Source of the DNA: Thalassospira alkalitolerans
Lineage (GTDB): Bacteria > Pseudomonadota > Alphaproteobacteria > Rhodospirillales > Thalassospiraceae
Assembly (NCBI RefSeq): GCF_002115745.1
Contig: NZ_JFKB01000009.1
Location: 62,001 to 126,000 of the forward strand
Length of the DNA stretch: 64,000 nt
Direction of reading: 5' to 3'
A program made the translations under genes and the position numbers. Shown piece after piece: positions 55,618-64,000 of this stretch. Within the stretch, counting starts at the first letter, position 1; each line of letters starts with the position of its first letter. The notes under the pieces were generated by a model. The model ran no database searches. It was not told the origin of the DNA and saw only the letters and a list, made by a program, of their open reading frames with translations.

Positions 55618-57102
55618 ATGTTTGAAGGACTAAGCGATCGCCTTGGCGGGGTTCTTGATAAGCTGCGCAAACGTGGCGCGCTGAAAGAATCCGATGTCAA
55701 GGAAGCCATGCGCGAAGTACGCGTCGCCCTGCTTGAGGCTGATGTTGCGCTGCCGGTCGTTAAAACCTTTATCACCAATGCCACCGAACGTGCGGTTGGT
55801 TCCGATGTTCTGCGTTCGGTCACACCGGGCCAGATGGTCGTCAAGATTGTTCATGACGAACTGAAAAACATGCTGGGCGAAGGCGAGGATATCAACCTTG
55901 CTGCCGCCGCCCCGGTGCCGATCTTGATGGTCGGTTTGCAGGGTTCCGGTAAAACCACCAGTTCGGCCAAGATTGCGCTGCACCTGACCAAAAAGCGCAA
56001 TAAAAAAGTTCTGCTGGCGTCGCTTGATATTTATCGCCCGGCCGCCCAGCAGCAGTTGAAGGTTCTGGCCGACGACAATGGCCTGGGTATCCTTCCGATC
56101 GTTATGGGCGAAAAGCCGGTGTCGATTGCCAAGCGCGCCATGGATATGGGCCGCAAAGAAGGTTATGACGCGGTTATCCTTGATACCGCCGGTCGCCTGC
56201 ATATCGACATGGAACTGATGAGCGAAGTCGCCCAGATCCGTGATGCAGTCAATCCGGCCGAGACCCTTTTGGTCACCGATGCGATGACCGGTCAAGACTC
56301 GGTCAATGTCGCCAAGGAATTTGCCGAAAAAGTCGGCATCACCGGTATCGTCCTGACCCGTATCGACGGTGATGCACGTGGTGGTGCGGCACTTTCGATG
56401 CGCCAGATTACCGGCTGCCCGATCAAGATGCTCGGCACGGGTGAAAAAATCGATGAGATGGAAGCCTTCCATCCTGATCGTATCGCCAGCCGCATTCTGG
56501 GGATGGGCGATGTCGTCAGTTTGGTTGAAAAAGCTGCCGAGACGATCAAGAAAGAAGACGCCGAGAAAATGGCGAAGAAGCTCGCCAAAGGTCAGTTTGA
56601 CCTTAACGATCTTCTTTCCCAATTAAAGCAGCTTCAGAAAATGGGTGATCTTTCCGGCATCATGGGGATGCTGCCGGGCATGGGCGCGCTGAAAAAACAG
56701 ATGTCGCAGACCAAGCTTGATCCCAAACTTCTGACGCATCAAGAAGCGATCATCTTGTCGATGACGCCAAAAGAACGTGAAAACCCGGCCCTGATCAAGG
56801 CATCGCGCAAAAAACGTATTGCAGCTGGTTGCGGTCTTTCCGTCCAGGATGTGAACAAGCTTCTGAAACAATATCTGACCATGTCCACCATGATCAAAAA
56901 GATGGGCAAAATGGGCAAGAAGGGTCTGTTTGGTGGCATGCCGAAAATGGACCCGGCAATGCTTGAAGGCGGCGAGATGCCTGACCTTGGTCAATTACCA
57001 AAAGGATTTCCCGGTACCGGGGGCGGATTACCGCCCGGGTTTCCGGGATTGGGCGGCGGTGGATTGCCGCCGGGATTTCCGGGGTTTGGTAAAAAGAAAT
57101 AA
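55618..57102 (+). CDS. ffh: Signal recognition particle protein Ffh
   Basis: A 494-residue SRP GTPase that targets nascent membrane proteins. The N domain starts at MFEGLSDRL; the G domain has GLQGSGKTTSSAKI, DTAGRLH and RIDGDARGGAALS; the M domain is Met-rich (GIMGMLPGMGALKKQM). The tail is an unusual Gly/Pro repeat (GLPPGFPG repeated) ending FGKKK. I start at ATG 55618; the frame is open to 55585, but that overlaps the terminator tail zone. rpsP follows. Confidence 0.97.
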   Translation: MFEGLSDRLGGVLDKLRKRGALKESDVKEAMREVRVALLEADVALPVVKTFITNATERAVGSDVLRSVTPGQMVVKIVHDELKNMLGEGEDINLAAAAPVPILMVGLQGSGKTTSSAKIALHLTKKRNKKVLLASLDIYRPAAQQQLKVLADDNGLGILPIVMGEKPVSIAKRAMDMGRKEGYDAVILDTAGRLHIDMELMSEVAQIRDAVNPAETLLVTDAMTGQDSVNVAKEFAEKVGITGIVLTRIDGDARGGAALSMRQITGCPIKMLGTGEKIDEMEAFHPDRIASRILGMGDVVSLVEKAAETIKKEDAEKMAKKLAKGQFDLNDLLSQLKQLQKMGDLSGIMGMLPGMGALKKQMSQTKLDPKLLTHQEAIILSMTPKERENPALIKASRKKRIAAGCGLSVQDVNKLLKQYLTMSTMIKKMGKMGKKGLFGGMPKMDPAMLEGGEMPDLGQLPKGFPGTGGGLPPGFPGLGGGGLPPGFPGFGKKK

Positions 57103-57228
57103 CCAAGCCCCCGGTTCTGAAGAATTTATCTAAGAACCAAACACCTCGGTTCGTCGAACCGGATTAAATTGATCCCTCGGGGTCGCAAATTGAAGACTAC
57201 AAACCCAAGCTGAAAGGAACTTATCCGA

Positions 57229-57633
57229 ATGGCTGTTAAGATTCGTCTTTCCCGTGGCGGTGCCAAAAAGCGTCCGTACTACCGTATCGTAGTTGCAGAT
57301 GCCCGTGCCCCACGTGACGGCAGCTTCATCGAGAAAGTCGGTACCTATGATCCGATGCTCCCGAAGGATGCCGACAACCGCGTAACCTTTAAAGAAGAAC
57401 GCATCAAATATTGGCTCGGCGTTGGCGCACAGCCAACCGATCGTGTTGCACGTTTCCTGGGCAAAGCTGGCCTGGCTGATGCGTTCAAACCGACCGTACA
57501 GCCGCAGAAGTCTGCTCCGAAAGCGAAAGCCCAGGAACGTCTTCGTGAAAAAGCTGAAAAAGCCGAAGCCGCTGCTGCTGCAGCTGCCGAAGCTGCTGCG
57601 GCTCCTGCTGAAGAAGCTGCCAGCGAAGAATAA
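57229..57633 (+). CDS. rpsP: 30S ribosomal protein S16
   Basis: A 134-residue S16. [24 protein letters not shown] and IEKVGTYDP are conserved. After about residue 85 there is an extension rich in Lys/Glu, then Ala ([19 protein letters not shown]), much longer than the usual 80-90 residue protein but known in alphaproteobacteria. The order ffh-rpsP-rimM-trmD-rplS follows. Confidence 0.97.
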   Translation: MAVKIRLSRGGAKKRPYYRIVVADARAPRDGSFIEKVGTYDPMLPKDADNRVTFKEERIKYWLGVGAQPTDRVARFLGKAGLADAFKPTVQPQKSAPKAKAQERLREKAEKAEAAAAAAAEAAAAPAEEAASEE

Positions 57634-57678
57634 GCTTTTCGCACGCTTTGATCAGATACCGGAAATTTGTGAACCGAA

Positions 57679-58353
57679 ATGGCTGACATTCGTAAATCCA
57701 AAACCGACGATGCATTTGTCTGCGTCGGCATGATCACCGCCCCGCATGGGGTGCGTGGTGCCGTGCGCGTCAAAAGCTATACCGTCGACCCGGATAACCT
57801 TGTCGGTTACGGCCCGTTGTTCGACGCCAAGGGACAGGCGAAATTCAAACTGTCTCCTGTCGGGCATGTTCGCGACCAGTTGATTGCCAAAATCGATGGC
57901 GTGGACGACCGGGACGCCGCCGAACGGCTACGTGGTACCAAACTTTATGTACCGCGGACGGCCTTGCCGGAAACGGAAGACGAAGACGAATTCTATCTTG
58001 CCGATCTTGTCGGCCTGAAAGCCCATCACGTTGATGGATCTCTTTTCGGGACCGTTCGGGGTGTGGCTGATTTTGGCGCAGGCGATGTTATCGAAATCGC
58101 GCTGGAAGAAGTCCGTGGCAAAGTCGTCGTTCTGCCGTTTACCAAGGAAGTCGTGCCCAAAGTGGTCCTTTCGGAACGCATGCTGGTGGTAAATCCGCCC
58201 GAGGGGCTTTTGCAGGATGAAGAAGGACCGGGAAATCGTACCCGCCGTCCGGGCAACTCTCGCAAGGACTCTCAGGCCGACCGCGATTCTGATGCCGTCA
58301 CTGCTGATGCAGTAGGCGCGGAAACCGCGACCGGCAGCGGAAAGGAGGCCTGA
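57679..58353 (+). CDS. rimM: 16S rRNA processing protein RimM
   Basis: A 224-residue 30S maturation factor. CVGMITAPHGVRGAVRVKSYT starts the RimM domain; EDEFYLADLVGLKA starts the PRC-barrel. The C-terminal 40 residues (from about 180) are a charged, low-complexity extension. The trmD ribosome site (AAAGGAGG) lies at its 3' end. Confidence 0.95.
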   Translation: MADIRKSKTDDAFVCVGMITAPHGVRGAVRVKSYTVDPDNLVGYGPLFDAKGQAKFKLSPVGHVRDQLIAKIDGVDDRDAAERLRGTKLYVPRTALPETEDEDEFYLADLVGLKAHHVDGSLFGTVRGVADFGAGDVIEIALEEVRGKVVVLPFTKEVVPKVVLSERMLVVNPPEGLLQDEEGPGNRTRRPGNSRKDSQADRDSDAVTADAVGAETATGSGKEA

Positions 58354-58356
58354 TCG

Positions 58357-59073
58357 ATGTCTGTGTGGCAGGCCAAGGTTGCAACCCTGTTCCCGGAAAT
58401 GTTCCCGGGCGCGCTCGGCCAAGCTTTGGCCGGACGGGCACTGGAAAACGGGATCTGGTCGTTGGATGTCAAAGACATTCGCGATCATGCAACCGACCGT
58501 CACCGCACTGTAGATGACAATCCTTTCGGGGGCGGGGCTGGTATGGTCATGCGCCCGGATATTGTCGACGCCACCCTGTGTGAATTGCATGCGCAAGCAC
58601 CGCAATTACCGCTGATTTATCTCAGCCCACGGGGAAAAACGCTGAACCAGAAACGTTGTCGCGAATTGGCAGCAGGCCCTGGTGCCATCCTGTTATGTGG
58701 TCGTTACGAAGGTATCGACCAACGTGTACTGGATGAACATCAGGTCGAGGAAATCAGCGTTGGCGATTACATCCTCATGGGCGGCGAACTGCCGGCCATG
58801 GTCCTGATTGAATCGTGCATTCGCCTTATCGAGGGTGTGGTCAACAAAACCGAATCCGTCGACGAGGAAAGCTTTGAAACCGGGTTGCTTGAATATCCGC
58901 ATTACACGCGCCCGGCCAACTGGAACGGGCGTGAGGTGCCGGAAATTCTGCTTTCCGGACATCATGCCAAGGTACAAGCCTGGCGGCATGCTCAGGCAGA
59001 AGAAATTACCCGTGCTCGACGTCCTGACCTTTGGGATCAGTATGTCGCACACGGGCACATCAAAGAGGGTTAA
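58357..59073 (+). CDS. trmD: tRNA (guanine-37-N1)-methyltransferase
   Basis: A 238-residue SPOUT-knot enzyme that makes m1G37 in tRNA and prevents frameshifting. GNAVEL-like segments are replaced by family residues [32 protein letters not shown] is the SAM site; [12 protein letters not shown] is at the C-terminus. It starts three bases after rimM. Confidence 0.97.
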   Translation: MSVWQAKVATLFPEMFPGALGQALAGRALENGIWSLDVKDIRDHATDRHRTVDDNPFGGGAGMVMRPDIVDATLCELHAQAPQLPLIYLSPRGKTLNQKRCRELAAGPGAILLCGRYEGIDQRVLDEHQVEEISVGDYILMGGELPAMVLIESCIRLIEGVVNKTESVDEESFETGLLEYPHYTRPANWNGREVPEILLSGHHAKVQAWRHAQAEEITRARRPDLWDQYVAHGHIKEG

Positions 59074-59076
59074 ACC

Positions 59077-59481
59077 ATGACCAACGCAATCATCCAGCAG
59101 ATCGAAAAAGATCAGCTCGATAAAATCGCTGCAAAACGCGAAGTTCCGGAATTCGACGCAGGCGACACCGTCCGTGTTCACCTGAAAGTTGTTGAAGGTA
59201 CCCGCGAGCGTATCCAGCAGTTCGAAGGCGTCTGTATCGCCAAGAAAAACCGCGGCCTGAACTCGTCCTTTACCGTGCGTAAAATCGCATCGGGCGAAGG
59301 TGTCGAGCGTATCTTCCAGAACTATTCCCCGGCGATCGACAAAATCGAAGTCGTCCGTCGCGGTGACGTTCGTCGCGCAAAACTTTACTACCTACGTGGC
59401 CGTACCGGTAAATCGGCACGTATTGCCGAACAGACCACCGGTCACAAAGGCAAACTGACGGCTGCAGAACGCAAGAAATAA
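59077..59481 (+). CDS. rplS: 50S ribosomal protein L19
   Basis: A 134-residue L19. [29 protein letters not shown] and [22 protein letters not shown] are diagnostic. The C-terminal tail ([11 protein letters not shown]) is longer than in E. coli. It starts three bases after trmD and ends the operon; a terminator follows. Confidence 0.98.
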   Translation: MTNAIIQQIEKDQLDKIAAKREVPEFDAGDTVRVHLKVVEGTRERIQQFEGVCIAKKNRGLNSSFTVRKIASGEGVERIFQNYSPAIDKIEVVRRGDVRRAKLYYLRGRTGKSARIAEQTTGHKGKLTAAERKK

Positions 59482-59510
59482 TCTGCGTTCCTCTCTGTCG
59501 GAATAGATCA

Positions 59511-59545
59511 AGCGGGCTCACCTTCGGGTGGGCCCGCTTCTGTTT
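59511..59545 (+). terminator. Rho-independent terminator of the ffh-rplS operon
   Basis: AGCGGGCTCACC (59511-59522), loop TTCG, GGTGGGCCCGCT (59527-59538), with one wobble pair, followed by TCTGTTT. It lies 29 bases past the rplS stop. Confidence 0.92.
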
Positions 59546-60054
59546 GCCGACTTGCCATGAACCCGAGAGACGAACAGCTCCAAAATACGCGCTATGCGTG
59601 TGGCATATCGAATCGCCCGTTTTCAGGCCAACCGATATAACGCGCAGAAACCTTGCCAATCACCTATAATTTTTCATTATATCAGATATCTCTTGTTTTC
59701 CTCTATATCTCCTGAATTTGATGCTTTTAGCTACTACAAGATGCTTGTTTCTCTTCAACTCTATTTTCGGATGTGCTCACGTAAAAAACACGCGCTCGGT
59801 CGCTTGTGATTTGGGGGCTTGAGTGTATAAAGGCACTCCCGCGGCAAAAACGATCAAACCCGCGCGGTTCTGGATAATAATATTTCGCAATTCGGGACAA
59901 ACCCGAAAACCCGGAGGAACAGGCGTTTCAATGCGCCTTACGGCACAGCAGTCCAAAGATTGCGGCCTTGCCAATATCCCCGGCCGAATGTCCGAAGCCC
60001 GCGCATATGTCTGATCGTTGCTGCATACAAGATCGATTTTAAGAGGAGGTCGAG
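59546..60054 (+). other. Gene-poor, partly AT-rich region before leuC
   Basis: About 509 bases without a convincing gene. Bases 59655-59775 are clearly AT-rich compared with the rest. A promoter candidate for leuC is TTGTGA (59804-59809) and TATAAA (59826-59831) with a 16-base spacer, which would give a leader of about 215 bases. A 27-codon ORF at 59931 has a CGGAGG upstream but no Leu run, so it is not a classic attenuator peptide. Confidence 0.5.
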
Positions 60055-61461
60055 ATGGGTGCGCCTAAAACCCTTTTTGACAAGATTTGGGAAAACCACG
60101 TGGTCGACACGCAGGACGATGGTACCTGCCTGATTTATATTGACCGCCATCTCGTTCACGAAGTGACCAGCCCGCAAGCCTTCGAGGGGCTTCGGAATAC
60201 GGGCCGCAAAGTGCGCCATCCGGAATTGACCCTTGCGGTTCCTGATCACAACGTTCCAACCACGGACCGTTCCCAGGGCATCAAGGAAGAAGACAGCCGC
60301 ATTCAGGTTGAAACCCTTGACCAGAACGCGCGCGATACCGGCATTCATTATTTCCCGATGAACGATTTGCGTCAGGGCATCGTCCATATTGTCGGCCCCG
60401 AAGAAGGCTTTACCCTTCCGGGTGTGACGATGGTTTGCGGTGATTCGCATACCTCGACCCACGGTGCATTCGGCGCATTGGCATTTGGCATCGGCACGTC
60501 CGAGGTTGAACACGTTCTGGCAACCCAGACCCTGGTCCAGAAACCGGCAAAAAACATGCTGGTCAAAGTCGAAGGCGATCTGCATCCGGGCGTCACCGCC
60601 AAGGATATCACCCTTGCCATCATTGGCCATATCGGCACCGCCGGTGGCACCGGTTATGTAATTGAATATGCCGGTTCAGCCATTCGTGCGCTGTCAGTCG
60701 AAGGCCGCATGACCGTTTGCAACATGTCAATCGAAGCCGGCGCACGCGCGGGCCTGATCGCGCCAGACGAAAAAACCTTTGAATATATCAAGGGCCGTCC
60801 GATGGCACCGAAAGGTGCAGCATACGAACAGGCTGTCGAATATTGGAAAACCCTTCCGTCCGATAAAGGCGCACATTACGATAAAATCATCGAACTTGAT
60901 GCTGCTGATATCATCCCGCAGGTCACCTGGGGCACCAGCCCGGAAGACGTCGCACCGATAAATGGCAAAGTACCTGCACCATCGGACGCCAAAGACCCGG
61001 GCAAGCAAAAAGCCATCGCACGTTCGCTTGAATATATGGGTCTGACGGCTGGCACCAATATCGAAGACATCAAAATCGATCGTGTCTTTATCGGTTCCTG
61101 CACCAATGGCCGCATCGAAGATCTTCGTGCTGCGGCTGTGGTTGCCAAAGGCCGCAAAGTCTCCGATCACGTCAGTGCCATGGTCGTTCCGGGTTCCGGT
61201 CTGGTCAAGGAACAGGCTGAAGCAGAAGGCCTGCACGAAATCTTCCTTGAAGCTGGTTTTGAATGGCGTGAACCGGGTTGCTCGATGTGCCTGGCAATGA
61301 ACCCGGACCGTCTGGAACCGGGCGAACGTTGCGCATCGACCTCGAACCGCAACTTCGAAGGCCGTCAGGGCCGTGGTGGCCGCACCCATCTGCTTAGCCC
61401 GGCAATGGCCGTCGCAGCAGCAGTGACCGGTCATCTGACTGACGTTCGCAAACTCGGTTAA
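60055..61461 (+). CDS. leuC: 3-isopropylmalate dehydratase large subunit
   Basis: A 468-residue aconitase-family protein of leucine synthesis. The 4Fe-4S ligands are the Cys of [12 protein letters not shown] and two in [23 protein letters not shown] and [15 protein letters not shown] are conserved. ATG 60055 follows a strong AGAGGAGG. It pairs with leuD, from which it is separated here by a small ORF. Confidence 0.97.
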   Translation: MGAPKTLFDKIWENHVVDTQDDGTCLIYIDRHLVHEVTSPQAFEGLRNTGRKVRHPELTLAVPDHNVPTTDRSQGIKEEDSRIQVETLDQNARDTGIHYFPMNDLRQGIVHIVGPEEGFTLPGVTMVCGDSHTSTHGAFGALAFGIGTSEVEHVLATQTLVQKPAKNMLVKVEGDLHPGVTAKDITLAIIGHIGTAGGTGYVIEYAGSAIRALSVEGRMTVCNMSIEAGARAGLIAPDEKTFEYIKGRPMAPKGAAYEQAVEYWKTLPSDKGAHYDKIIELDAADIIPQVTWGTSPEDVAPINGKVPAPSDAKDPGKQKAIARSLEYMGLTAGTNIEDIKIDRVFIGSCTNGRIEDLRAAAVVAKGRKVSDHVSAMVVPGSGLVKEQAEAEGLHEIFLEAGFEWREPGCSMCLAMNPDRLEPGERCASTSNRNFEGRQGRGGRTHLLSPAMAVAAAVTGHLTDVRKLG

Positions 61462-61471
61462 GGCAGGACCC

Positions 61472-61660
61472 ATGGCAGAACGAGCATTCATCAGTTTCCG
61501 TGATGGCGCCACGCGCTGTGGCAGGGCCCCGATCCTCGAACAGTTGCTTCCGCAGCTGACGGGGATCAATTTGCCCGAATTCGTTGCGAAGGATATCGAC
61601 GCAACCGAGGAACTGATCGAGGCACTCGGTCTTGCCTGGGAAACTGGAAGCAAGGGATAA
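61472..61660 (+). CDS. Small protein of unknown function between leuC and leuD
   Basis: A 62-residue ORF ([21 protein letters not shown]..., ending WETGSKG) that starts 10 bases after leuC with AGGAC upstream and stops five bases before the leuD start. Tight spacing and codon use like its neighbours argue that it is translated. It is acidic with a single Cys and no membrane segment. I do not recognise it. Confidence 0.65.
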   Translation: MAERAFISFRDGATRCGRAPILEQLLPQLTGINLPEFVAKDIDATEELIEALGLAWETGSKG

Positions 61661-61665
61661 GATTA

Positions 61666-62277
61666 ATGGATAAGTTCACGACGATTACCGGTGTTGCGGC
61701 ACCGCTGCCGATGATCAATGTCGACACCGACATGATCATCCCGAAACAATTCCTGAAAACCATCAAGCGTTCCGGCCTTGGCAAGAACCTGTTTGATGAA
61801 ATGCGCTTTGACGATCAGGGCAACGAAATCCCGGATTTTGTTCTGAATAAACCGGCGTATCGCAAGGCCAAGATCATCGTTTCGGGTGATAATTTCGGCT
61901 GTGGATCATCACGCGAACACGCACCTTGGTCGCTGCTTGATTTCGGCATTCGCTGTGTTATCGCACCAAGCTTTGCCGACATTTTTTATAATAACTGCTT
62001 CAAGAACGGCATTCTGCCGATCCGCTTGCCGCAGGAAGATGTCGACAAACTGATGGATGATGCGGATCGCGGCGAAAACGCCACCCTGACCATCGATCTT
62101 GAAAAACAGGAAATTCATGGCCCGGATGGTGGTTGCATCAAGTTTGATGTTGAACCATTCCGCAAACATTGCCTGTTGAACGGTCTTGATGACATTGGCC
62201 TGACCTTGCAGAAAGGCGATGCCATCAACGATTTCGAAGCCAAGCGCGCCGCAAGTCAGCCCTGGCTGTCGCTGTAA
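61666..62277 (+). CDS. leuD: 3-isopropylmalate dehydratase small subunit
   Basis: A 203-residue protein, the swivelling domain of isopropylmalate isomerase. [21 protein letters not shown] and [15 protein letters not shown] are the substrate-binding motifs; [22 protein letters not shown] follows. It works as a heterodimer with LeuC. Confidence 0.97.
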   Translation: MDKFTTITGVAAPLPMINVDTDMIIPKQFLKTIKRSGLGKNLFDEMRFDDQGNEIPDFVLNKPAYRKAKIIVSGDNFGCGSSREHAPWSLLDFGIRCVIAPSFADIFYNNCFKNGILPIRLPQEDVDKLMDDADRGENATLTIDLEKQEIHGPDGGCIKFDVEPFRKHCLLNGLDDIGLTLQKGDAINDFEAKRAASQPWLSL

Positions 62278-62366
62278 TTCAAAGTGGCGGCAATCCAGAC
62301 GGGTTTGCCGCCATTTTTGTCGATACGGGGTCAACGGCCCCGACAAAATCTGGGAAGGATTGTTTG

Positions 62367-63470
62367 ATGACCACCACCAAAAAAGTTCTGACGCTGCCGG
62401 GTGACGGTATTGGCCCGGAAGTCATGCGCCAGGTTAAGCGCGTCATGGACTGGATGGCCAAGAAGCGCAGCGTCAATTTTGAAATCACCGAAGGTCTGAT
62501 CGGTGGCGCATCGATTGATGCACACAACAACCCGCTGACCGACGAGACGCTTGCCGATGCAATGGCTGCTGATGCCGTTCTGCTTGGTGCTGTTGGTGGT
62601 CCGAAATGGGATAATCTTCCGTTTGATATCAAACCCGAACGTGGCCTTTTGAAAATCCGCAAGGAAATGGGCCTGTTTGCCAACTTGCGCCCGGCCATTG
62701 TGTTTGATGCGCTTGTCGGTGCTTCGACGCTGAAAGAAGACGTCGTCAAGGGCCTGGACATCATGATCCTGCGCGAACTGACCGGCGGGATCTATTTCGG
62801 CCAGCCACGCGGCATCGAAGAACGCGATGGTGTCCGTTTTGGTTTCAACACCCTGGTTTATTCCGAACCGGAAGTCGAACGCATCGCACGCGTTGCATTT
62901 GACATGGCCATGAAACGCGACAAGCGCCTGTGCTCAGTCGACAAAGCCAACGTTTTGGAATCCACGGTTCTGTGGCGCGAAGTTGTTGAACGTGTTGCCA
63001 AGGACTTCCCGGAAGTTGACGTCAGCCACATGTATGTCGATAACGCGTCCATGCAGCTGGTGCGTAATCCGAAACAGTTCGACGTGATGGTTACCACCAA
63101 TATGTTCGGTGACATCCTGTCTGATTGTGCCGCCATGCTGACCGGGTCACTTGGCATGCTGCCATCCGCATCGCTGGGTGCAACCGATAAAAACGGCGCG
63201 CGCAAAGCCCTTTACGAGCCGGTACACGGTTCCGCCCCGGACATTGCCGGTCAAGACATCGCCAACCCGCTGGCAACCATCCTGTCATTTGCGATGATGC
63301 TGCGTTATTCGTTCAATATGAGCGATGACGCCACCATGATCGAAACCGCCGTTCAGAACGTCCTGAAAGGAGGCCTGCGAACTGCAGACATCATGCAGCC
63401 AGGCATGGCCAAGGTTTCGACCACCGTTATGGGTGAGTCGCTGATCAGTGAGCTGGACAAGATTGCCTGA
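62367..63470 (+). CDS. leuB: 3-isopropylmalate dehydrogenase
   Basis: A 367-residue NAD-dependent dehydrogenase of leucine synthesis. [10 protein letters not shown] is at the start, [14 protein letters not shown] in the middle, and [27 protein letters not shown] is the family signature. I use ATG 62367, preceded by GAAGGA; a TTG one codon earlier is less likely. It is 89 bases from leuD. Confidence 0.97.
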   Translation: MTTTKKVLTLPGDGIGPEVMRQVKRVMDWMAKKRSVNFEITEGLIGGASIDAHNNPLTDETLADAMAADAVLLGAVGGPKWDNLPFDIKPERGLLKIRKEMGLFANLRPAIVFDALVGASTLKEDVVKGLDIMILRELTGGIYFGQPRGIEERDGVRFGFNTLVYSEPEVERIARVAFDMAMKRDKRLCSVDKANVLESTVLWREVVERVAKDFPEVDVSHMYVDNASMQLVRNPKQFDVMVTTNMFGDILSDCAAMLTGSLGMLPSASLGATDKNGARKALYEPVHGSAPDIAGQDIANPLATILSFAMMLRYSFNMSDDATMIETAVQNVLKGGLRTADIMQPGMAKVSTTVMGESLISELDKIA

Positions 63471-63495
63471 TCTTTATCGATCCGCATGAACTGAC

Positions 63496-63522
63496 AAAGG
63501 CCGGGTCATTGATCCGGCCTTT
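63496..63522. terminator. Bidirectional terminator between leuB and the sigma factor gene
   Basis: AAAGGCCGG (63496-63504) and CCGGCCTTT (63514-63522) form a perfect 9-base stem flanked by A and T runs. It serves both convergent genes. Confidence 0.88.
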
Positions 63523-63523
63523 G

Positions 63524-64000
63524 TTATTGCCCGCATCCAAGGTGCGCCAAAAAGGCAAGCTTGTCCGGATTGCGATGAACAAAGATATCGACCACCAAAC
63601 CATCTTTTTGCGCCATACAAACCGCGGTCACCAGCCTGTCGTCCTCATGCTGCAGCATCCAGTAATTCGCCCCATCGAAAATGATACTTTCGACCGCATT
63701 TTCGGGTTTTTTGCGCCAAACCCCGACAAAAAAGCGTGCAACATTTTCAGCACCATAAATCGGGTTTGCCGATGCAGATGCTTTGCCACCGCCATCGGAG
63801 TGCATGATCACATCGGGTGCCAATTGCCCAATAATCGCACTCAGATCCCCCCCGATCAAAGCTTCAACAAAGGCACTAACCTGTTTTTTATCTGCTGTCG
63901 CACTGTCGGGGACCGGGGTCGGGTCATGATCATGCTCACGATTGACCTTGCGTCGCGCGCGAAACAGAATTTGCCGCGTGTTGTTTTCTGTACGTTCGAT
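63524..64000 (-). CDS. ECF41-type sigma factor, C-terminal part (cut by window edge)
   Basis: The frame is open from the right edge and gives 158 residues. It begins ERTENNTRQILFRARRKV, the end of sigma region 4, then a linker and a SnoaL-like C-terminal domain. DGGGK (HSDGGGKASAS) and NPDKL (VHRNPDKLAFL) are the conserved C-terminal motifs of ECF41 sigma factors, whose fused domain controls activity. The N-terminal region 2 and any partner gene (often a carboxymuconolactone decarboxylase-like or oxidoreductase gene) lie outside. An internal TTG at 63859 is not the start. Confidence 0.9.
   Translation of the reverse strand: MERTENNTRQILFRARRKVNREHDHDPTPVPDSATADKKQVSAFVEALIGGDLSAIIGQLAPDVIMHSDGGGKASASANPIYGAENVARFFVGVWRKKPENAVESIIFDGANYWMLQHEDDRLVTAVCMAQKDGLVVDIFVHRNPDKLAFLAHLGCGQ

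Noticed and set aside
55630..56622. 330-codon ORF opposite ffh
   Set aside because: Antisense shadow of a highly conserved gene, His/Phe/Gly-rich and without domain features.
60727..61653. 308-codon ORF opposite leuC
   Set aside because: Antisense to leuC and the small ORF, with no recognisable family.

Overview
The window is a contiguous piece of an alphaproteobacterial chromosome of moderate GC. The evidence is a CcrM (GANTC) methyltransferase with a CtrA-type box and paired GANTC sites in its upstream region, a complete cbb3 oxidase cluster with FNR-type boxes and an Fe-S FNR regulator, and the MutY / DUF721 / DsbA / SMC and ffh-rpsP-rimM-trmD-rplS gene orders. A Rhodospirillales member such as Thalassospira is my best guess from protein style; this is inference and was not searched. 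I found no tRNA, rRNA, insertion sequence, prophage or CRISPR array.

Layout. 1-5.4 kb: leftward smc (cut by the edge), a DsbA-like thioredoxin protein and a DUF721/DciA-like protein, divergent from mutY, then a small unknown protein and ccrM. 5.7-12 kb: a BMP-type ABC importer (binding protein, double ATPase, two permeases) followed by a CodA-like deaminase whose active-site discriminating residue is Cys instead of Asp, pointing to 5-methylcytosine salvage. 12-24 kb: single genes (membrane protein, flavin-reductase-like protein, phytase-like esterase, alpha carbonic anhydrase, RlmM-like methyltransferase, GFA protein, nadB, MOSC protein, GAF-GGDEF cyclase, Atm1-like exporter, and a CbiM-type permease under a cobalamin riboswitch). 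24.5-27.3 kb: proA-nadD-rsfS-rlmH, then an AT-rich lipoprotein gene. 28-37 kb: a RibD/DHFR-like protein, sdaA under a tandem glycine riboswitch, and divergently gpmI-envC-ctpA-divergent polysaccharide deacetylase-rppH. 37-44 kb: small membrane protein, Tam-like methyltransferase, hydrolase, beta-barrel candidate, squalene/phytoene synthase family protein, then leftward dapF, pgk and a GNAT-like protein.

44-53.4 kb: ccoNOQP, ccoGHIS and an FNR-type regulator, a self-contained module for high-affinity respiration and its assembly. 53.6-55.4 kb: panBC for pantothenate. 55.4-59.5 kb: a structured RNA candidate with a strong terminator, then ffh-rpsP-rimM-trmD-rplS. 60-63.5 kb: leuC, a small unknown protein, leuD and leuB. 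The right edge cuts an ECF41-type sigma factor.

The most notable signals are the putative 5-methylcytosine import/deamination operon, the switch-like RNA ahead of ffh, the tandem glycine riboswitch on serine dehydratase, and the CtrA/GANTC architecture at ccrM. Most other genes are ordinary housekeeping genes with clear families.
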